A stretch of DNA of 64,000 bases, taken from Cucumis sativus (lineage: Eukaryota > Streptophyta > Magnoliopsida > Cucurbitales > Cucurbitaceae). Position 1 is the first letter of the stretch, and every line of letters starts with the position of its first letter. Made by a program: the position numbers and the translations under genes. This document shows, piece after piece, positions 12,889-24,368 of this stretch. Location of the stretch: NCBI RefSeq assembly GCF_000004075.3, contig NW_022279559.1:124001-188000 (forward strand), read 5' to 3'. Under the pieces are notes generated by a model. The model was not told where the DNA came from. It searched no databases and saw only the letters and a program-made list of their open reading frames with translations.

Positions 12889-15800
12889 GCCATATCTACG
12901 CTCCTATGTGCACATAGAGCCATCCATCATGTGGGTTGAGCTAGGCTAGAAGCCAATCACAATCCTTCATCCACGTCCTCACCTATTCTCAGGCTCCTGA
13001 ATCTCTGGCCACGACCTCTTTCAGCCTTGAAATCCCCTAACAACCATAGGTGTGGCGCTACCAAAACACATTTGCATAACTTATGGGTAAATCACCAACA
13101 TTCATTAAGATCACATATTTCATGTTTAAAAGTCAATCATGGTCAGAAATACATTTTCGTAAAGTCGTTTTCAGTCCTGAAAGATCAGACACATACTTTT
13201 AGAAGAGGCCATTCAAACCATCCAAGTTTAATTACAGATCAAGGGGTATCCTTTTAAACCAGTTGTCATTTAAATCATGATTAATAAGTTCGGGTTCACT
13301 CCAAAATATAATAGTACATGGAAACCAAAAGTCATATTTTAAAATTATTTCTAACATGTAGTTCAAGAAACACTCATATTGGAATTTTTTGAAATCATGG
13401 CATACTATAATAGCATACATAGATTAATAAGAAAATACTTGAAAATAACCCACTCCCAGTCAACGACTAAATTCTCCAGGATCATAAGCTTTCCCTACTT
13501 CAGTTTGATAGGAAAACAATGATTTATGAGGCCACTAAGTTATCCTCACATGTTCAGATCATGACATAACTATCCCCAAAGCGTTCTATAATATCAACTC
13601 AATCTATTTTATGTTTCAGTGACCCTGATCCTCCACTCCTCAAATTGAACTACTCCCAAGATGCCTTATTTTTAGCATAGATTTTATCCTACATCCCTCA
13701 AGCCTTCAAATACAAAATTTTTACACAATGGGGGTACCCGCAACTTAAGCCAACCTTAAGTCGAAAAGTCACTTCCAACTCCAATTAAGTATCACAATTG
13801 AAGGCACCATAAATTTACGCTTTTAAACCGTAGGACAATATGGTTTTTAGTCCCTTGAAACTCAACCCTAACATCCAAAACAAATTGAGCATCCACAATT
13901 TGAAACCAACAATTGATAGGGATTAAATACAACCTTACGTACTTGCAAAAACTCAACAAAATATATCCAAAGCTTTCTCAAACACTATTTCAATTCGAGC
14001 GGGCTAGACAGCAGCTTGACCTCTTCCAAAATTCAAATCTAACATTAAAATGTAATGGCACTACTACAAAAACAACCTTACTTGACCCCTGCAGTTTTGT
14101 TATACTTGACAGTTTTAATAAATTTTTACTTTGAAACTATCATTTTTAATTTTTTTTTAAAAACTTTCCTTTCTTTCTTCTATCCTTTTTTGGTTGGTGA
14201 TGGTTTTTATTTATTTTCTTATTTATTTTAACATATTTTTCTTGCATGCACAATATTTATTATCATGTAATATTAAATTCATGAATATTTCTTTTATGCT
14301 TACCAATATTGCCACGGTATTTTATATCAGTTAATTGTTCTTTTTTCTTACATCATATTTATCTTTACATTTTACCATTCTAAAAGAAATTCGACGATGC
14401 AATTAAAATTATCTGGAATTCGTTATTTCAATATTCTTGAGGTGAGAGAATCGTTTCTTTGGGAGTCCAAGATTTGATTCCCAATATTTTTTTAAAAAAC
14501 AAAATCTTATCTTACTTGCTTAATTCGTTGTATAATACATTTGATTTCATTGCGCATTATTTCCTATTGACCTAATTTTGAATCATTTCTTAAATTTTCT
14601 TCTTTAGCCGTTTATAAATTTTTACTTTGAAACTATCATTTTTAATTTATTTTTAGAAAAAAGTTTAAAATATAAATTTATACTTCATAAGTCATCCTAA
14701 TCAATTTTTTTAGCAACACACTTTTATTTCGCTAACAGAAAAATACTAAGAAGGAATCTAGTAAATTTTGGAGTCCGATTTCCTAGAATTCTTAAGGTGA
14801 GGGATCAATATCTTTGGGAGTCTGAAATTTGATCTCAAGAAAAAATGGATTTAATCAATATTTAAAAAAAAAATCTTTATTCGAAAACTAGCCCATGATA
14901 TACTTTGAGAAATTGTAATAATTTTTCTTTTTCTTAAGGTGAGAAGTTTCCTTCAATATACCGACTAATTAAGGGAATATTATTCCACTTATTTTATGAG
15001 ATCATTGCTTAAATATTGGAGTAATGAGGGGTAAAATAAGACATTAGTTTTAAAATAAATAAAAAATTATTTTCAATTCGAGATTTGAAATTTGCCCACC
15101 GTTTTCTAAATGGGTGTTGTGGGGTGCTAATACCTTCCTCACACACAAATGACTCCTGAACTCATCTCTATTTTACGCAGACCATATTTTTAAAATTGTT
15201 TACTTTATTTTGATGTCCAATCACACCGTAAAAAAGATTGGTGGCGACTGTTTTTTTTTTAAAAAAAAACACTAACTCTTTTGAGGACATCGGTCGCTCC
15301 ACGTCATCTCGGGCACGTGGCGACAACCACTAAATCATTATTGGAAAAATTCGAAAAAACCAACATATTTAAGCCAATACATGTCTATTTCTTCAACAAT
15401 TCGAACAAGCCAAGGTTTGAATTGTTGCATCCGTACTAAATAAAGAGTCAACCGATATACAGAAAGATCTGAAGATGGAAAAATTCTACCTTGAATGCAT
15501 TGTTTAAATTCTTAATACGAAGATGAACATGGAACATTTACATCAACCACGTGGTAGTCAATATATTGGAAAGATCCGATCCATCTTCCATCGAACGTAG
15601 TCTTCACACGTTGTAGTGCCATGACACATAACGCTAAATAATAACAGTAAAAGAAAAGCAACTCAACCGTAAAAGAAAGTCGTAGGCAAACCCAGAAATA
15701 TCCTGCCAAATGAAAATAAAATAAAATATTAATGTAATTAAAAAAACAACGTCCCATAAAAATCTTAATTTCAAGTTGTTATTATGTTAAATGCACGATT

Positions 15801-16772
15801 TTAGGGATGAATATAATTCTAAATTCAAAATTTGGAGATATTTCAACGCAAATTTTCAATTCAACTCATAAAATAAATATTGATGACTATAAATAATTTG
15901 AAAATATTGAATTTATGTTAGTCATGATTTTAGGGGATGATATTCTAAAAGAATTTGATATCGCTATAAAATTCAAATCCAAGTTAATTTGCCAAATTTG
16001 CTTAAAACTCATTGACTTCAAACCGAAAGAAGCCACGATTATTGATGTCCATTGTATTGGGACCGATATAAACTAAGCTTCATGGTGTCGCTCCTTGAAA
16101 ACCAAAGTTATCTTTTTAAATAAAACAATGTTTGTGGGTTTTTGTGTTAATAATTATATGTTGCAGCCTATATGTGTGTATGTGTGTTGAGTGTTTGAAG
16201 TGCTGAGAAGAGGAATGATACTTTTTTGTATTTTATTTTGTGTCAAATTTAAATCATATTAATGCCTTCAATAAATAGGGGTTTGAGGTATGTTTATGAT
16301 TATTTTTGTCATGGGTGTTTAAATTCTATATAATTGACTCGTTGCACTCTCTATTAAACCACGCCTTTTTTCTTTCTTTCTTTCTTTTCTGTTTTTTTAC
16401 AACATAATTAAGACTGCTTCGAAATAATTAGTATAATTTTATTGTTTGGTAAAGCTAATTTATCCACATCAATTATTTGTTCGTGAAACCATAAAATTAA
16501 TGTCAACCTTACCTTTGAGTTTACACACTCGATCTAAGCTACATATGTTTTCATTATTTTGATTGATCTCCTTTAAATTGAGACACCATATTTAGTCAAC
16601 ACCGACATTTTATTTGCTATCGTTACCATTTCTTCCTCTATTCACGTGTTAATTAAGGAACAAAAACTGGTTTTTAGAGAACAAACAAATATTCACCACT
16701 TGTTACAAATATTTATAGAGAGATAAAAACCTACTTTTCGCTCAATGATCTAAATTTAACAACGAAAATTGC

Positions 16773-16779
16773 TATAAAA
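16773..16779 (+). promoter_or_regulatory. Candidate TATA box, Ole e 6-like copy 3
   Basis: TATAAAA 80 bases before the start codon of the third copy; the proximal promoter is preserved as in copies 1 and 2. Confidence 0.5.
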
Positions 16780-16858
16780 TGGTCTTCCCTCGTTTTCTCA
16801 TACGATAAAGCCATAAGGGAAAAAAGTAGGCTTAATTACTAAAAGATAAAACTAAAAA

Positions 16859-17381
16859 ATGGCAAAAACCATTACGATTGTTTTCTTTATGTCCATTGTT
16901 GTGGTGGGATCACTGCAATTCTCTAAGGCACAAATGACCGCTGAAAGGGATGCTGAGATTGAGAGGAAATCTAATACTTTGTTTAACGAAATATCCAATC
17001 TAGAGCCTCAATACAAATCATGTGTAGAAACGTGCAAGAAAACATGCACGACAAAAGGCGTTGCTAACGATTTGTGTGATCCTATATGTGATAAAGATTG
17101 CATGAAAAATGAAGTTGTTGGTATTGTCTTCAATCTCTGGAGAAATGGTTTTTTTTTTATTTTTTTGTTATATCAAGACAATAGTTAATTTTATTGTGTG
17201 TGGTCAGTTTTAGTTGCGAGGCAAAAATTTCATGTGTCAAAATTTAACGAAAATTAAATTTAGTTGTTTATTTCTTCCAACTTTTATTTCTTTTAATCTT
17301 TTTTTGTTTTCTTGTGTGAGTTATTTTGATTTTTTATGTGTTTGTACTGCAGAAAAACTCAAGTCCAAACTAGGCGCTTGA
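16859..17381 (+). CDS. Ole e 6-like secreted cysteine-rich peptide, copy 3 (H25Q)
   Basis: Exons 16859-17120 and 17353-17381; 96 residues. The one amino-acid difference I see from copies 1 and 2 is His25 to Gln (CAC to CAA at 16931-16933), the first residue after the predicted signal cleavage at S-K-A. The mature peptide would begin with Gln, which can cyclise to pyroglutamate; that consequence is inference. The intron T-tract is interrupted (T10-A-T7). The six-cysteine pattern and splice sites are intact. The duplicated unit ends just after this gene's AATAAA, so the transcription unit is complete even though the unit is not. Confidence 0.87.
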
Positions 17382-17589
17382 TAATTGACCAGGAATTTAA
17401 AGTTGACAGCTGGAAAATGGTGGGATCAACTATAAATGATTTGATTAATTAACATTTTAGAAAGGAAAATCTAAATTCCCTTTCATTTTCTTCATTCAAT
17501 ATAATTTGTTGTTTCTTTATACAAAGGTTGTACCTTATGTGTCGTTGGGTGCTTCTTTCGTCATTATTTTCAACAACGAGAACAATAAA

Positions 17590-18610
17590 ATGTCACTATT
17601 CTTCATTCTCCTGTTTCACTATTTTTCATTTTCTAAACGTAGATTATAATAACAGAGACTATAATAATTTGTATTTGAAACACAAACTATTATAACCGAC
17701 AGATTATAATACGTTTGAAATGCCGGGTAGACTTTATAACTAGGTACTGTTGAGATCAAAATTTGTGGATACTGATGTTGAATGGAAAAAAATAGAGAGA
17801 AAGTGAGTGTTTTGAGTTTGAAGATAGAAAAGTGATGTAGAAAAAAGAGTTTAAAAGGGTGACGTAGGGGGAAACCCCATGACATTTGGTTTGGCAATTC
17901 CAATTTTTAAAGCTTCTCATAAAAAGCAGTAAGTTGTGAAGAAAGTAACCAAAACCCAACGCATTTTACCCTAAACCCTACTCTCCTTTCTTAATTATTA
18001 CCTCCCCAACCCCCAAACAAACCAACTATACGGTGCCATCCCTCCAGTTTACTCTTTTATTTATTATCATTATTATTCATGTCGTTCTTATTATTACTTT
18101 TACAATACATAAATGAAAATCTAACTTTCTTTTTTCTTTTTCTTATGGAGAAGTTTCACTGTGTTTTTTTCATGGTCCCTTTAAAGGCCCTAGTCTTCAT
18201 ATAGCTTATTTGATTTATTTATTTTTTTCTTAATTACTAGACTCTTTTCTTGATTCCTATCAACTCCACTAACTTTATTGTTGCACCTTTTGAACTTATC
18301 AAACTATCGATAACATAATAATAATAATAATTGTTTGAAATAAAAAAGAAAATGAATAGATTTGTACAAATTGCTTTGTTTTGTAAGAGGTAATGTAAGC
18401 ATGTAAAAAATCACATCCGTAGATTCTGGATTCAAAATTAACTTCTTCCTCCCTCATTCATAGGGATCCGAGCCTTCTCCCCTTCTCTACAATTACCCTC
18501 AGCTTCTTCCAATTCCCCCAAATCCCATCTTTTTCCCGTAAAATATTAATACTCTTCTCCTTCTTCTTCTTCTACTGGACAACCTCTCTCCCTCTCACCC
18601 ATCCATAACC
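17590..18610. other. Spacer between the tandem array and the SOSEKI gene, with MITE-like DNA
   Basis: No gene seen. Bases about 17640-17760 contain 'gattataataacagagactataataatttg' and the inverted-looking partner 'cacaaactattataaccgacagattataat', in the style of a short inverted-repeat element. Bases 17756-17860 are a diverged match to 5806-5905 of the 6.2-kb unit. Bases 18480-18610 are CT-rich and lead into an A-A-C-C-ATGG start context, probably the leader of the next gene. Confidence 0.45.
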
Positions 18611-21331
18611 ATGGAGGAGAAAGACAGAGACCACCACCACCGTCACCACCGTCGCCGCGACTCTCCCACTCCGATGAAAAAAGCCCAAGTTTTTTACTAT
18701 ATCTCCAGAAACGGCCGTCTGGAACAACCCCATTTTCTCGAAATCCCTCTCTTCCCCAACCACCCTCTTCGTCTCAAAGGTACGCTTCTTCTACTATTTC
18801 GAACGACACGTCGTTTTGGGTCTCATCGTATTCAATGTGACGACAGATGTTTTGGATCGGCTCGCTGTTCTCAGGGGCAACGCCATGCCTTTCCTCTATT
18901 CTTGGTCCTGTAAAAGGTATAAAAATGAAAAAGAGAAAGGAGGAAAAATAAAAACAGGGGGTTCTCTGTTCTGTAAGACGACATGTCGTTTAGCGAGTCT
19001 CAGGGTTCTTTTTATTTTTATTGTTTGGTTTATTTTAGGAACTATAAAAGTGGATATGTGTGGAACGACTTGTCGGAAAATGACGTGGTTTATCCCGCTG
19101 AAGGTTATGAATACGTTCTCAAGGCATCTCAACTTGTTGATCTTCATGCCTCCTGTGGTGATTTTTTGTCTTTATATCTATCTATAATTTTCTTCATAAA
19201 TGATTTTGCAGTTTAAATTTAATATTCAAACTTTACATATATTTAAAAATTAATTGCGAAGAGATTACTATTTATTATTATTATTATTGGGAGAAATCAC
19301 CATTTTAATTTGTTATAATTTAAATTCAACTTGCTTTTAGTATGATCATGGGTGTACGAATGGTGTACATTTGATCGGTGAAATATGATGGGCAAAATGA
19401 AATTACATGCTCATCATCATAGAGAGATTTTGCAGATTCATAATTATTCTTGAATTAATGAGTTCATGATTCTTGAATTCTCATTAATGAGCTTCTTTTC
19501 TTTTGGTTAAGTGTTTTAAAAGTAACTGAAATTTGAATGATGTGTCAAGCTTTTAAATAATGTTTAATAGGTCTTTCAATTTTTAACTCATGATTGTACT
19601 ATAATAATATTATATTTGAACAGTTTTATTTGCTATAAAAATTAAATTCAAATTTATAAAGTTATTAAAAAAATTTAAAAAAATATGAAATTTTGGGCTA
19701 CCAATTATAAAACAATTTGTGATGTCACGGAAATACTGTATCATAATTCATTTCAAAATAGTTTATATTATATTTATTTCTCAGAAAAATTGCAGCAAGT
19801 ACACATACCCAACAACAACCCAAGGCAACCGGTTCAAGAACCCAACCTCCCAACTAAAACTCGGAAACAGCAACTCGCACCCACTCCACTCCCCCACCAC
19901 CCACATTCCGATTTAGAATACGACGAAGACGAAGATTACGAATACGACGATGGCGATAAGAACGCTGGGGAACCCCCGGGACAACTCAGACTCCGACCGA
20001 GTCGGCTCGATGTTCCACTTCGAAACGGTTTGCCTTGAATAACGACGACGAACTAGGGATCGAGTCGGGTCCGAGTCGGAATTCGGTTCTGATGCAGTTT
20101 ATAGGGTGTGGTGGGTCAGTGGGTTCGAAGGGGAAAACCGTGAGAAGAACGGAGAAGGGGATAGGGAAAGGGGTTGTGTGTAAAATGGGGGAAATATGAT
20201 GAGAGAAGAGGAAATGATAAAGTATATGTCAGAGAATCCGAGGTTGGGGAAATTGCAGAGAGAGGAGAAGGAGTATTTTAGTGGCTCCATTGTGGAGTCC
20301 ATTAGAGAAGATCGGCATGTCATCCCACCTATGCTCAACAAGTCCAACTCCTATAAAGAAGAAAAGTAAGTACGATTTTCCATTCTTTTTAATACAATAA
20401 AAGTCCTATAAAAACAATTTTAGATAAATACAGCAATTATTAAGCATTGCCTAATTATTTTATTTTTGGTTTTGAAAATTAATCTTACTTTTTTTTTTGC
20501 ATTATTATTCAGGCTGAAAAGGTTTTTTTTTTTTTTTTGGCTTTCGACTTTTAATTTTGCAAAATTGGGCTGTAGATACTATTTTTAACTATGAGTTCCT
20601 TTGTTTACTTAATTTTTTGGGTTTTTCTTAAAAAAAATTGGTAAAAAAGTCCAAATTATTTAGGACTAAAATCAATTACACTTAATTTTTTTATAAAATA
20701 TAAATATTTTGTCCATTTTTTTACAATTTTTTTAATTAATTTAACTTTTTACAAGGTCAAAAACTTTGAAAGAAACATGTAGTTTGTAATTGTTTTTAAA
20801 TTTAACCTTGTGATTCATGAAAATCACCTATATAAAAAAAAGACTTTGATAAAAAATCGAGTGGCACCAGTCTTTCGTGCATTTTGACTAGCACTAAATA
20901 GGAATGTGTCAAACAACATTATTTTCAAGTGTGTAAAAGAGAGGGAATGATAAGATTCGGTGTATCCAACCATCGTTAATAAAACAGTCATACCATTAAA
21001 AAAAATTAAAAACAAAAAGAACAAAAGAATCTATCACATTTTCTAAAACTAAATTATTGATATTGATGAGTACCAAAATTGTTATATAATAATAACTATC
21101 AAAATGTCACAATCATATAGGTTTGTTTAGTATTTGTCCATTTGAATAGTTATGAAAATGTTGAGAATATTATGAGATTTTATATTTAGGAGCAAAAGGG
21201 AAGAATTGGAAGAGAAAAAAGATGAAGATGAAGATGAAGAGAATGAGAATGAGAATGGTGGGATCAAAGGAAGGTGCCTTCCTCTCATGATATTGACCTC
21301 AACCTCATCAAAGCAACCCAAGAAGCCTTGA
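18611..21331 (+). pseudogene. SOSEKI/DUF966 cell-polarity protein, apparently frameshifted twice
   Basis: SOSEKI proteins polymerise through an N-terminal DIX-like domain and mark cell corners at the plasma membrane in plants. Exons: 18611-18779, 18847-18916, 19039-19157, 19785-20365 and 21190-21331, all GT-AG. Exons 1-3 read cleanly through the DIX-like domain, with 'FYYISRNGRLEQPHFLEI' and 'SGYVWNDLSENDVVYPAEG'. In exon 4 the frame shifts at about 19967-19980 (runs GGGG, CCCCC) and again at the G5 run 20187-20191. After each shift typical family motifs resume ('NSVLMQFIGCGGS', then 'EEMIKYMSENPRLG' and 'EEKEYFSGSIVESI'). As written, translation stops at 20036-20038 after 203 residues, keeping the DIX-like domain but losing the rest. 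One missing base in each run would restore the whole frame, so sequencing error is a strong alternative to a true pseudogene. Confidence 0.8.
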
Positions 21332-23670
21332 AACTCACTTCCATGCAAACCCCCCACATTGCTTTTGTTCAAGTTTTGATTGTAGTTAAAAATTTTATGG
21401 TGAGCTCCAAATTTTGTGTTTTCTAAGAGTTTGTTTGTTTTGCACAATGCTTGCTTCTTGACTACATATTTTGTGATCTCGTGACAAAAATTTGAAGGGA
21501 CAAATACATCTTAGGTATAAGGGTTTAAATGTTTGCTGTTTATATGTATAATGTACTACTAACAACTACAGTATACATACTTCTATATTTTTCTTCATTA
21601 ACTTTGAGTTAAGTTTTAGATACATACTTTAAACGATTCTTTTAGTAATTTTTATTTCTACTTTTCATTTTTTTAAGAAACATACATGTGTGATAACCAT
21701 TTCTATTTCTTGTTTCTAATATTCAAGATACGTTTCTAGAAATACAAAAATAGAGAAACTAACAGGTTCAATTTCCAACTTTCATGGTTTTTTTATTTCT
21801 TAACTTGTTTTATTTTCTTTTCTTTCTTTATTAATTTTTCGTAATTATAGGTTAATTTTTCATATTTATACATTTAATATCTCTATTTTTTCTTTATTTA
21901 TTAATTTTTATATATGTTTAATATTTTTTAATTAGTTTTTATTTTAGAGAATTTACATAAATAGAAGAAAATAGAAAGTATTTACATTTTATAGCAATTT
22001 TTATTTTTTTTTATATTTTAGATTTTGGTTAAAATTTTGGTTATCCATATTAAATTTGGATTAAAATTTTGCTATTGACAGTAAATAATTTGTCAATTCT
22101 TCTATTTTTAAAAATTAACCATTTTTTTTTCTTCACTTAATATTTCATAATTGTATGTTTAGTAAATAATTTGTCAATTCTTCTATTTTTAAAAATTAAC
22201 CATTTTTTTTCTTCACTTAATATTTCATAATTGTATGTTTATTTAATTTTAAATCTTAAACTTTTAATATTTAGATTAACCTATTATTTAATTTTAAATT
22301 TTATATCTAATTTTTAAAATAGATTTTAACATGCATATTTATATGTTATTTAAATTTTAAAATTATTATTTTTAGTATATCTTAGAATTTTATATTATAT
22401 AAATTTTTTAGTAAGATAATCATTTCAATTTTCTTTAATATTTTACAACCACCCTATTTATATAATAATATAGCTTAATTTAAATTAACATTATTAAAGA
22501 TAAATGAATTAAATGAAAAAAAAAATACCTCAAACCAAATAATTTTGAACGACATAATAAAAACTATAGTATATTATAAGTTATTAATTTTGCAAAGAGG
22601 GATTTATGAATATTTGATAATGTCAATGTTTTATAATTATCTTTTATTTATATATATATATATATTAATTTGTACACAATTAAATTATATTTAAACTAGA
22701 AAATAAGTGAAAATAGGAAAAATAACACAAAAAACAAGAAACGATAATTATCGAACAATTCATGTTTTTATTTTTTTTTCAAAAAACGAAATTTGTTTTT
22801 TTTTAAACATAGATTTATTTTTTGTTATAAAAAAAGAAGAAACAAGAACGTTATCAAATCAATCCTAAATAACAAAACAAATTGAATGGTGTAAGCGTGT
22901 ATAAGTTTAGTTTTTAAAAGAAAGAAAATATAAAAACAATTATCAAATAGGGCACAAATAATTTATTAAACATAATAACTGCAGTAACTTGTTTGAAATC
23001 AACCTTTGAAGCACCTTCCAAAAATTATATTGTGAACCTCATCTTGCAAGTCTCAAACCATATATGAAAATATATAAACCCAAGGGCCATGTTAAGAGTC
23101 GACCAAACAAGTGAACCAAGTTGAGTAGGAATGAAGCCAAGTTCAGTATTTCAGATCAATACACCCATGGGAGTAGTGTATATGGTTTGATTAATGTTGA
23201 TGAAAGACGTTATGATAAAATGTTGTTAGTAAGGAGTAAGGAGTGCATATATATTACAGAAATTAAAATACCTGTCCCAAAACAATCTCAGCCATTTAGA
23301 GTTGGAAGATCTCAACTCGACTGTTGGATGGATAGAAAAATAAAAAATGTGAAAAGGGGAGGAGAGGACAAGATCCGTAGATAAAGCATGGACTTCTCTC
23401 ACTTCAATTTAAAGTCAACCTCCGACTATTCCTCCATTGGATTGTAAACAAAGAAAAATGAAAGAAGGGGCATGTGAGTGTTGAAAAAGTGATGAATAAT
23501 AGAAGTTGTGAGAATATGCGGAAGAGAAGGGAAAGAGCACGTTGTAACATTAATGTCTCACACAAATCCAAGTTCCCAATCTTCAAAACTCCCCTTTTAA
23601 ATATGAATAAACCATTGGAAATCTGAGACCTTGCCCCCTTTAATCTTTCTTTTCATTCTTCTTCCTAATC
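21332..23670. other. AT-rich intergenic DNA
   Basis: Between the SOSEKI gene and the Ole e 1-like gene. Very AT-rich, with poly-A/T runs, an (AT)n stretch near 22650-22668 and the 81-bp duplication listed separately. An 87-residue open frame at 23121-23384 has no recognisable domain or gene-like context. The last 40 bases before 23671 probably hold the leader of the Ole e 1-like gene. Confidence 0.6.
22080..22240. repeat. 81-bp direct tandem duplication
   Basis: The sequence starting 'agtaaataatttgtcaattc' at 22080 and ending 'ataattgtatgttt' is repeated immediately from 22161 to 22240. The two copies differ only by the length of a T-run. Small and recent; no coding content. Confidence 0.9.
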
Positions 23671-24290
23671 ATGCCTACTTCTACTCTTTTCAAGTTATTG
23701 ATTGGTGTTTGTTTTCTCGTGCTTCTTCACGGCCTTCCTGCCTCCGCGCAGCTTTTCGTCGTCAATGGTTGTGTCTACTGCGACACTTGTCGGTGTGGTT
23801 TCGAGACAAACGTCTCCACTCCCATTTCTGGTAATGCTTCTTTTATGTCTCTGTTTGTAATGCTTCTTTTATATTTCTGTTTGTAATGCTTCTCTTTTAT
23901 AACAAGTAATGAAATGGACGATTGTTTTACTAGAAAATTAATCAATGAAATGAAACAGGTGCAAAAGTGAGGTTGGAGTGTAGAGATAGAGCCACATGGG
24001 TGTTGAAGTTCACCAAAGAAGCTATTACCGATTCTAAAGGAAAATACAAAATCAATGTGTATGAAGACCACAAGGATGAGAGTTGTAAGGTAGTTCTTGT
24101 GAGTAGTCCTCATCTTGGGTGCAACCGTCCCGATGTAGGTCGAAACAGTGCTACTGTCATTCTCACCAACAACAATGGCCTCACTAGCATCTTCCGCTAT
24201 GCAAATGCAATGGGCTTCCTGATCCGACGTCCTCTTGCTTTCTGCCCCACAATTCTCAAACAATATCTCGACTTCGATGAGTCGTTGTGA
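23671..24290 (+). CDS. Ole e 1-like secreted protein
   Basis: Two exons, 23671-23830 and 23959-24290, phase 1, giving 163 residues. Residues 1-26 form a signal peptide with an A-S-A cleavage site. The mature start contains G-C-V-Y-C-D-T-C-R (residues 33-41), the signature of the pollen Ole e 1 family, followed by G-F-E-T. A possible N-glycosylation site is N47-V-S. Exon 2 supplies 'KVRLECRD', a beta-rich domain and further cysteines ('DESCKVVL', 'LGCNRPD', 'LAFCP'), as usual for this small secreted fold. Members are found in pollen tubes and other extracellular settings; some are allergens. AATAAA is at 24363-24368. No frame problem is seen. An upstream in-frame alternative start was not found; the ATG chosen gives a complete signal peptide. 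Confidence 0.9.
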
Positions 24291-24368
24291 AAGCGTTGTC
24301 TTTCGCTTAACGGTTTCTAATATATATATATATCTAGCTATTAGAAATAGTGATTTGAGAAAAATAAA

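Larger units (their letters stand above)
7266..13483 (+). repeat. 6.2-kb tandem segmental duplication, copy 2
   Basis: Full-length head-to-tail copy of the unit at 1050-7265, 6218 bases long, joined without spacer to copies 1 and 3. It carries an Ole e 6-like gene at 10639-11161 and the 130-bp array at about 12497-12888. Differences from copy 1 are scattered substitutions and one- or two-base indels, so the duplication is young. Confidence 0.95.
13484..17589 (+). repeat. 6.2-kb tandem segmental duplication, copy 3 (right-truncated)
   Basis: Covers the first 4.1 kb of the unit, through the Ole e 6-like gene and its poly(A) signal, and then stops. Similarity to copies 1 and 2 ends directly after AATAAA (17584-17589). 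This copy has more private changes than the other two, including residue 25 of the peptide. Bases 17756-17860 resemble unit position 5806-5905 again, but diverged, so the right part of the copy may have been deleted and replaced. Confidence 0.93.

Noticed and set aside
23121-23384. 87-codon open frame upstream of the Ole e 1-like gene
   Set aside because: No recognisable domain or signal, no gene-like start context, and it lies in AT-rich intergenic DNA.
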